Both the position numbers and the translations under genes were made by a program. The notes below the pieces were generated by a model. The model was not told the origin of the DNA. It worked only from the letters and a program-made list of their open reading frames with translations, and searched no databases. Positions 60,550 to 64,000 of a stretch of 64,000 nt of DNA are shown one piece after another. The first letter of the stretch is position 1, and each line of letters starts with the position of its first letter. Origin of the DNA: Bryobacteraceae bacterium (GTDB lineage Bacteria; Acidobacteriota; Terriglobia; Bryobacterales; Bryobacteraceae); the NCBI GenBank assembly GCA_019748195.1, contig JAIEPW010000029.1:1-64000 (forward strand). The letters run 5' to 3'.

Positions 60550-62574
60550 TTGAAGCGCTTCTTGGTCGCGGCCTTTGCCGCGCTGACCGCAATGGGCCAG
60601 ACCGAATATCATTTCTCCGACGGCGGTAGGACAACCACCTACCAGCTTTCCGCCGACGAAGTGTTCACAACGAAGGGCGCGAGCGTGGGCAACGTGCTTC
60701 GCCAGGCCGCCTGGGGAGACGGCGTCGTGAGCGTGATGCGCTCCGTAGCCGCCATGAACAGCATTCGCGAATCGAAAGCTGACGGCCGAAAAGGCATGGC
60801 GCCGGTGTTTTACAACCGCGGCGAGCTGCCGCCGCCCGAGGTGCTCGCCGCCATGCCGGAATCGCAGCGGCTGCGGCGAATGGAAGTCGCGCGCCGCACC
60901 ATGACCGCCAAGCTGCTGGTGAAAGCGGGAGAGGCACGCTACGGCGAACTTGCGTCCACCCAGCCGTCCGGGATGGAGCGGAGCGCCTTGAACGGCTGGA
61001 CCCTGGTGAGCTATGCCGACCCCTTCGCGGCTCTGGATGCGGCCGATTGGATGATCGCGCAAGGCGGCTGGGAGTTCACGCCCGTGTTTGCGCGCGTGCT
61101 CAAAGTCCGGCAGGCGTTGCAGCGGCCGGTGAACGATCCCCTCTATCCCAACCAATGGCACCTGGACGGAGCGGCGCCGCGCAACCTGAACATGAAGGCC
61201 ACCTGGGACGCGGTCACCGGCAAGGGAATCAACATCGCCGTCGTGGACGACGGGCTCGAGGTTGCCCACGAGGATCTGACGGCCAGCGTTTACCCGATCT
61301 CGTCGGGATACCACCGGAACTTCAAGTCCGACGGCGAGCGGAACGATCCCTCGCCGCTGGTGGCGAAAGACAATCACGGCACGAACTGCGCCGGCCTGAT
61401 CGGCGCCACCGGCTTCAACAGCATCGGCCTGACGGGCGTGGCGCCGGAGTCGATGATGATGGGCTTGCGGCTGATCGGCGGGGCAACGGCGGAGGACGCC
61501 GAGTCCACCGCGATGGGCTGGCAGCCGGACGGCTTGATCGTGCACATCTCCAGCAACAGTTGGGGCGCGGCCGACGACGCCAAGGCGGACGGTCGCGACA
61601 GCGCCCTGAAGAAAGCCGCGATGGAGAAGGCGGCAACGCAGAACCGCGACGGGCTGGGCACCGTGATCGTCGTTTCGGCCGGCAACGGGCGTTCGGACGG
61701 CGATGATTCCAGCTACGACGAGTTTTCGAGCTCGCCCTTCGCCATGGCGGTCGGCGCGGTGGGCAACGACGGGACGCAGAGCTCCTATTCCGAGAGCGGC
61801 CTGAACCTGGCGATTTCGGCCTTTGGCGGCGAGTTCCAGCCGCCCAACGTCATGTGGACCACGAACAATACCGGCGAGGAAGCGTTCGGGTTGAAGAACA
61901 CCAATTTCCCCAGCACGATGGCGCCTGTAAACTATACCGACGCGTTCAATGGAACCTCGTCGGCGGCCCCGCAGGTGTCCGGCGCGATCGCGCTGCTGCT
62001 CCAGGCGAATCCCAAGCTGGGCTATCGCGACGTGAAGGAGATCCTGCTGAAGACCGCCGGCAGGGAAGGGCTGAAGCCCGGCAACGAAGCCGAGACGTTC
62101 GCCACCAACGGCGGCGGCTTCACCTTCAGCCGTGCCTTCGGCGCGGGCATCCTCAATGTCGCCGACGCCGTGACGGCGGCCAGGGACTGGGTGAACCTCG
62201 GGCCCCTGGTGACGGCCGAAGCTTCAGCCGAAGGCGGCGCGATCGCCGACGACGGCACGCCTTCCACCGTGAACCTCGACCTGCAATCCGCGAAGATCCG
62301 CGTGGAGCACGTGGAGATTACCGTCACCGTGAAGCACGCCAATCGGGGGGATCTCGGGTTTGCGATCGTTTCGCCCGGCGGGATGACCACGTTTGCCAAC
62401 AACCGGCCTCCGGACGATGCGGCGGATTTCACGGACTACACGTTCACTTCGCCGCACTTCTGGGGCGAATCGGCGTCCGGTATCTGGAAGGTGTCGGCGA
62501 TCGATGCGCGGGCGAACGAGGTCACCGGGAACCTGGTGAGCGTGAAGATCAAGGTGTACGGGACAGCGCAGTAG
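60550..62574 (+). CDS. subtilisin-like (S8/kexin-type) secreted protease with P domain
   Basis: A 674-residue protease precursor. The signal peptide starts at the TTG at 60550 (MKRFLVAAFAALTAMGQ), preceded by AAGGGA. A propeptide of about 190 residues follows. The catalytic triad is Asp233 (VVDDGLEVAHE), His276 (KDNHGTNCAG) and Ser470 (NGTSSAAPQVSG), with the oxyanion Asn in SAGNGRS. The C-terminal 120 residues match the proprotein-convertase P domain (VTVKHANRGDLGFAIVSPGG). It probably works outside the cell. The gene may be linked to the secreted proteins that follow. Confidence 0.88.
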   Translation: MKRFLVAAFAALTAMGQTEYHFSDGGRTTTYQLSADEVFTTKGASVGNVLRQAAWGDGVVSVMRSVAAMNSIRESKADGRKGMAPVFYNRGELPPPEVLAAMPESQRLRRMEVARRTMTAKLLVKAGEARYGELASTQPSGMERSALNGWTLVSYADPFAALDAADWMIAQGGWEFTPVFARVLKVRQALQRPVNDPLYPNQWHLDGAAPRNLNMKATWDAVTGKGINIAVVDDGLEVAHEDLTASVYPISSGYHRNFKSDGERNDPSPLVAKDNHGTNCAGLIGATGFNSIGLTGVAPESMMMGLRLIGGATAEDAESTAMGWQPDGLIVHISSNSWGAADDAKADGRDSALKKAAMEKAATQNRDGLGTVIVVSAGNGRSDGDDSSYDEFSSSPFAMAVGAVGNDGTQSSYSESGLNLAISAFGGEFQPPNVMWTTNNTGEEAFGLKNTNFPSTMAPVNYTDAFNGTSSAAPQVSGAIALLLQANPKLGYRDVKEILLKTAGREGLKPGNEAETFATNGGGFTFSRAFGAGILNVADAVTAARDWVNLGPLVTAEASAEGGAIADDGTPSTVNLDLQSAKIRVEHVEITVTVKHANRGDLGFAIVSPGGMTTFANNRPPDDAADFTDYTFTSPHFWGESASGIWKVSAIDARANEVTGNLVSVKIKVYGTAQ

Positions 62575-62677
62575 TAGGTGCGCGTCGGTCAGGGTTCGAC
62601 GCGGATTGCCAAGTTCCCTCGCAAAACCAGACGGCTGGGCGGAGACTCTAAGGTCGCCGCCCGCCGCGATCTGCATT

Positions 62678-63583
62678 TTATAGACGGTTTCGGAAGGTCA
62701 TAAACCACTGCGCATGGCGCGCCACGGAACCTGCCCCGTCTCTCGTTAGCAGCATTTGCAAGTGACGTGCCTGGGCGCGCACGGCCGCGTCCTGGCTGGA
62801 TGCAGCGCGGGCGAGAACTCCTCGCACGGCATTGTCACCCTGACCGGCGGCGCCGCCGAGCTCCCGGAACAGCGCGGCGATCTTTGCGTCAGCGGCCGAG
62901 TAGTATTCCCGAATGCGGTCTCGCGATGCGCCCACTGAGCTTCCATCTTCAAATTCGGCATACAGAACAACGGCCTTGGCTGCGACCGGCGCTTCTTTTC
63001 CACTTAATGTGAGCTGCCACTCGCGCTCACGGAGCAAACCCGGAACAGTTGCCCCCTCCGGAAACGCCCAGCCATCCTCCCGGACTGCAAATCGAATCGC
63101 CCCCGATCGAAATTGAAACTCCCAGCCCCAAACAACCCGTGTCAATGCCGCCGTGCCCTTGTTTCTAATCCGGAGGCGCAGCATGTCTTCGTAGGTGGCG
63201 CTTTCCACCGAAATGGGAGCATAAGAGTGAACATGCAGTGGTACGGCCCTGCCGCCCGCCAGCCGGAATTCGATCGTGGATACGGTTTGGCCCGGAGTTT
63301 CGAACACGAAATCCTCGCCGCCCGGTCCGTTGGAACAACTGCTTCCGCTGCACTTCAAAGTCACGCAGCTTCGTCCGAGCGAGCCTTGTGTCCTGCAGCA
63401 CGAGCCACAATTGTGGCAGCTTCCGTCATCACAATTACAGTCTGTTGTGGCTCCGCCAATCGTACAACTGCAGCTCAGCGTTATGCCCTCGCCGCACCCA
63501 CTACAATTCGCCGACGCCGTACAGGCCAGGAGCTGACCCGCGGAACAGGCCAACATCAAGGTCGCCCAAATCCAACTTCTCAT
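62678..63583 (-). CDS. secreted cysteine-rich protein, unknown, 301 aa
   Basis: A signal peptide (1-20) is followed by a 57-residue cysteine-rich module (about 27-83) with 13 cysteines, many as CxC or CC (for example CSGCGEGITLSCSC). After this comes an all-beta middle (about 90-200) and an alpha-helical end (about 225-301). The knot of cysteines suggests disulfide stabilisation or metal binding. I recognise no family. The start is supported by GAGGAGG upstream. It converges on the protease gene. Confidence 0.75.
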   Translation of the reverse strand: MRSWIWATLMLACSAGQLLACTASANCSGCGEGITLSCSCTIGGATTDCNCDDGSCHNCGSCCRTQGSLGRSCVTLKCSGSSCSNGPGGEDFVFETPGQTVSTIEFRLAGGRAVPLHVHSYAPISVESATYEDMLRLRIRNKGTAALTRVVWGWEFQFRSGAIRFAVREDGWAFPEGATVPGLLREREWQLTLSGKEAPVAAKAVVLYAEFEDGSSVGASRDRIREYYSAADAKIAALFRELGGAAGQGDNAVRGVLARAASSQDAAVRAQARHLQMLLTRDGAGSVARHAQWFMTFRNRL

Positions 63584-63885
63584 GAATGTGTACCTCCTCA
63601 GAAGTCACGTTGAACGGGCGAAACCCGACACCGCTTGCAAAGGATAATAGGGGCAAGACCTACCAGGGGCAAGCACTTTCACCACACAATTTGTGAGGCC
63701 GGTAGCGGTAAAGCAGACTGATGGGCGTTCCATGTAGTGAGTAAGCGTCACACAAGACAGAAGTTAGGAAAATAAAAGAGTAGGAAGAAAGCACAAACTA
63801 CCTGCCATTCAGCGAAGGTCATTAAGAGCGATTCGTTATACGTCCGCGAATATGTCGGGTTCCCTGCGAGTTCGCTCTAGTGCTC
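63584..63885 (+). other. 302-bp AT-richer gap with promoter elements
   Basis: This intergenic region between the cysteine-rich gene and the permease fragment has no coding frame I can support. It contains the promoter below and a nearby 9-base direct repeat AGGGGCAAG (63649-63657 and 63665-63673). The portion 63740-63850 is notably AT-rich. Confidence 0.6.
63644..63672 (-). promoter_or_regulatory. promoter of the cysteine-rich gene
   Basis: On the minus strand TTGCCC (63672-63667), a 17-bp spacer and TATTAT (63649-63644) form a plausible promoter. The repeated AGGGGCAAG flanks or overlaps both elements and could be an operator. Confidence 0.5.
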
Positions 63886-64000
63886 TTAGTCCCACCGCAA
63901 ACTGACCGCGGGATCCACCCGCAGCGCCCGCCGCGCGGGCCACAAAGCCGCCGCCACGGCAGTTGCGAAGAACACCGCCAGACCAGCCGCGTGCGAGGGC
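63886..64000 (-). CDS. C-terminal end of an ADOP/FtsX-MacB-like permease (partial)
   Basis: The last about 38 codons of a minus-strand gene that runs out of the window. The predicted C-terminus ends ARRALRVDPAVSLRWD, which matches the conserved tail of MacB/FtsX-like permeases, notably the ADOP proteins abundant in acidobacteria. A hydrophobic helix precedes it. The rest lies beyond the window edge. Confidence 0.75.
   Translation of the reverse strand, partial: PSHAAGLAVFFATAVAAALWPARRALRVDPAVSLRWD

Overview
The window reads as chromosomal DNA of a GC-rich Gram-negative soil-type bacterium, most likely an acidobacterium of the Solibacter/Bryobacter group. The main pointers are three secreted proteins ending in the TIGR03437 domain (a C-terminal domain first described in Solibacter), a C-terminal piece of an acidobacterial-type FtsX/MacB-like (ADOP) permease, a PEGA-domain Ser/Thr kinase, and many secreted or multihaem proteins among ordinary housekeeping genes. 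This placement is an inference; no rRNA gene is present. I see no CRISPR array and no transposase.

Layout. 1-3.8 kb: the edge of a tRNA-Arg gene, a membrane protein, an AbgB-like M20 amidohydrolase, an ECF sigma factor overlapping a membrane-anchored YCII-domain protein, and a secreted VOC protein. 3.8-6.5 kb: a ketosynthase/acyl-carrier-protein pair and a MoeA-like protein. 6.5-21.3 kb: core metabolism, with an argC-argB-N-acetylglutamate synthase operon behind a predicted pair of ArgR boxes, an MFS transporter, an M48 protease, ilvE, nagA, a run of small enzymes ending in hrpB, then argD and an N-acyl-D-amino-acid deacylase. 21.3-23 kb: a gene-poor stretch with small genes, two of which resemble satellites of contractile-injection loci.

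23.0-29.6 kb is the highlight: a four-gene cluster encoding an inner-membrane NapC/NirT-type cytochrome (ImcH-like, six haem motifs, three membrane segments), an OmcA/MtrC-type decahaem cytochrome, an MtrA/DmsE-type decahaem cytochrome and an outer-membrane beta-barrel. Together they look like a complete quinol-to-outside electron conduit. Next come a penicillin/AHL acylase, a Tat-exported sulfite-oxidase-like enzyme fused to a c-type haem domain and translationally coupled to a kinase, recJ, and an ankyrin/haem-motif/toroid fusion.

40.8-43.6 kb: the 3' half of the initiator tRNA gene is duplicated about 2.7 kb from the intact copy and brackets one beta-lactamase-fold gene, the arrangement left by integration into a tRNA. 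43.6-64 kb: a second MFS paralogue, a large secreted metalloprotease, two paralogous monohaem-cytochrome/di-copper monooxygenase fusions, a MarR regulator with its own operator, NfeD, an SDR, a YihY-type membrane protein, a TIGR03437 repeat protein, a subtilisin-like protease and a cysteine-rich secreted protein.

About thirty c-type haem motifs occur in seven proteins. Several promoters place a -10 hexamer about 6 nt before the start codon, suggesting leaderless transcripts. Functions are inferred from recognised motifs and general family knowledge; no database search was run.
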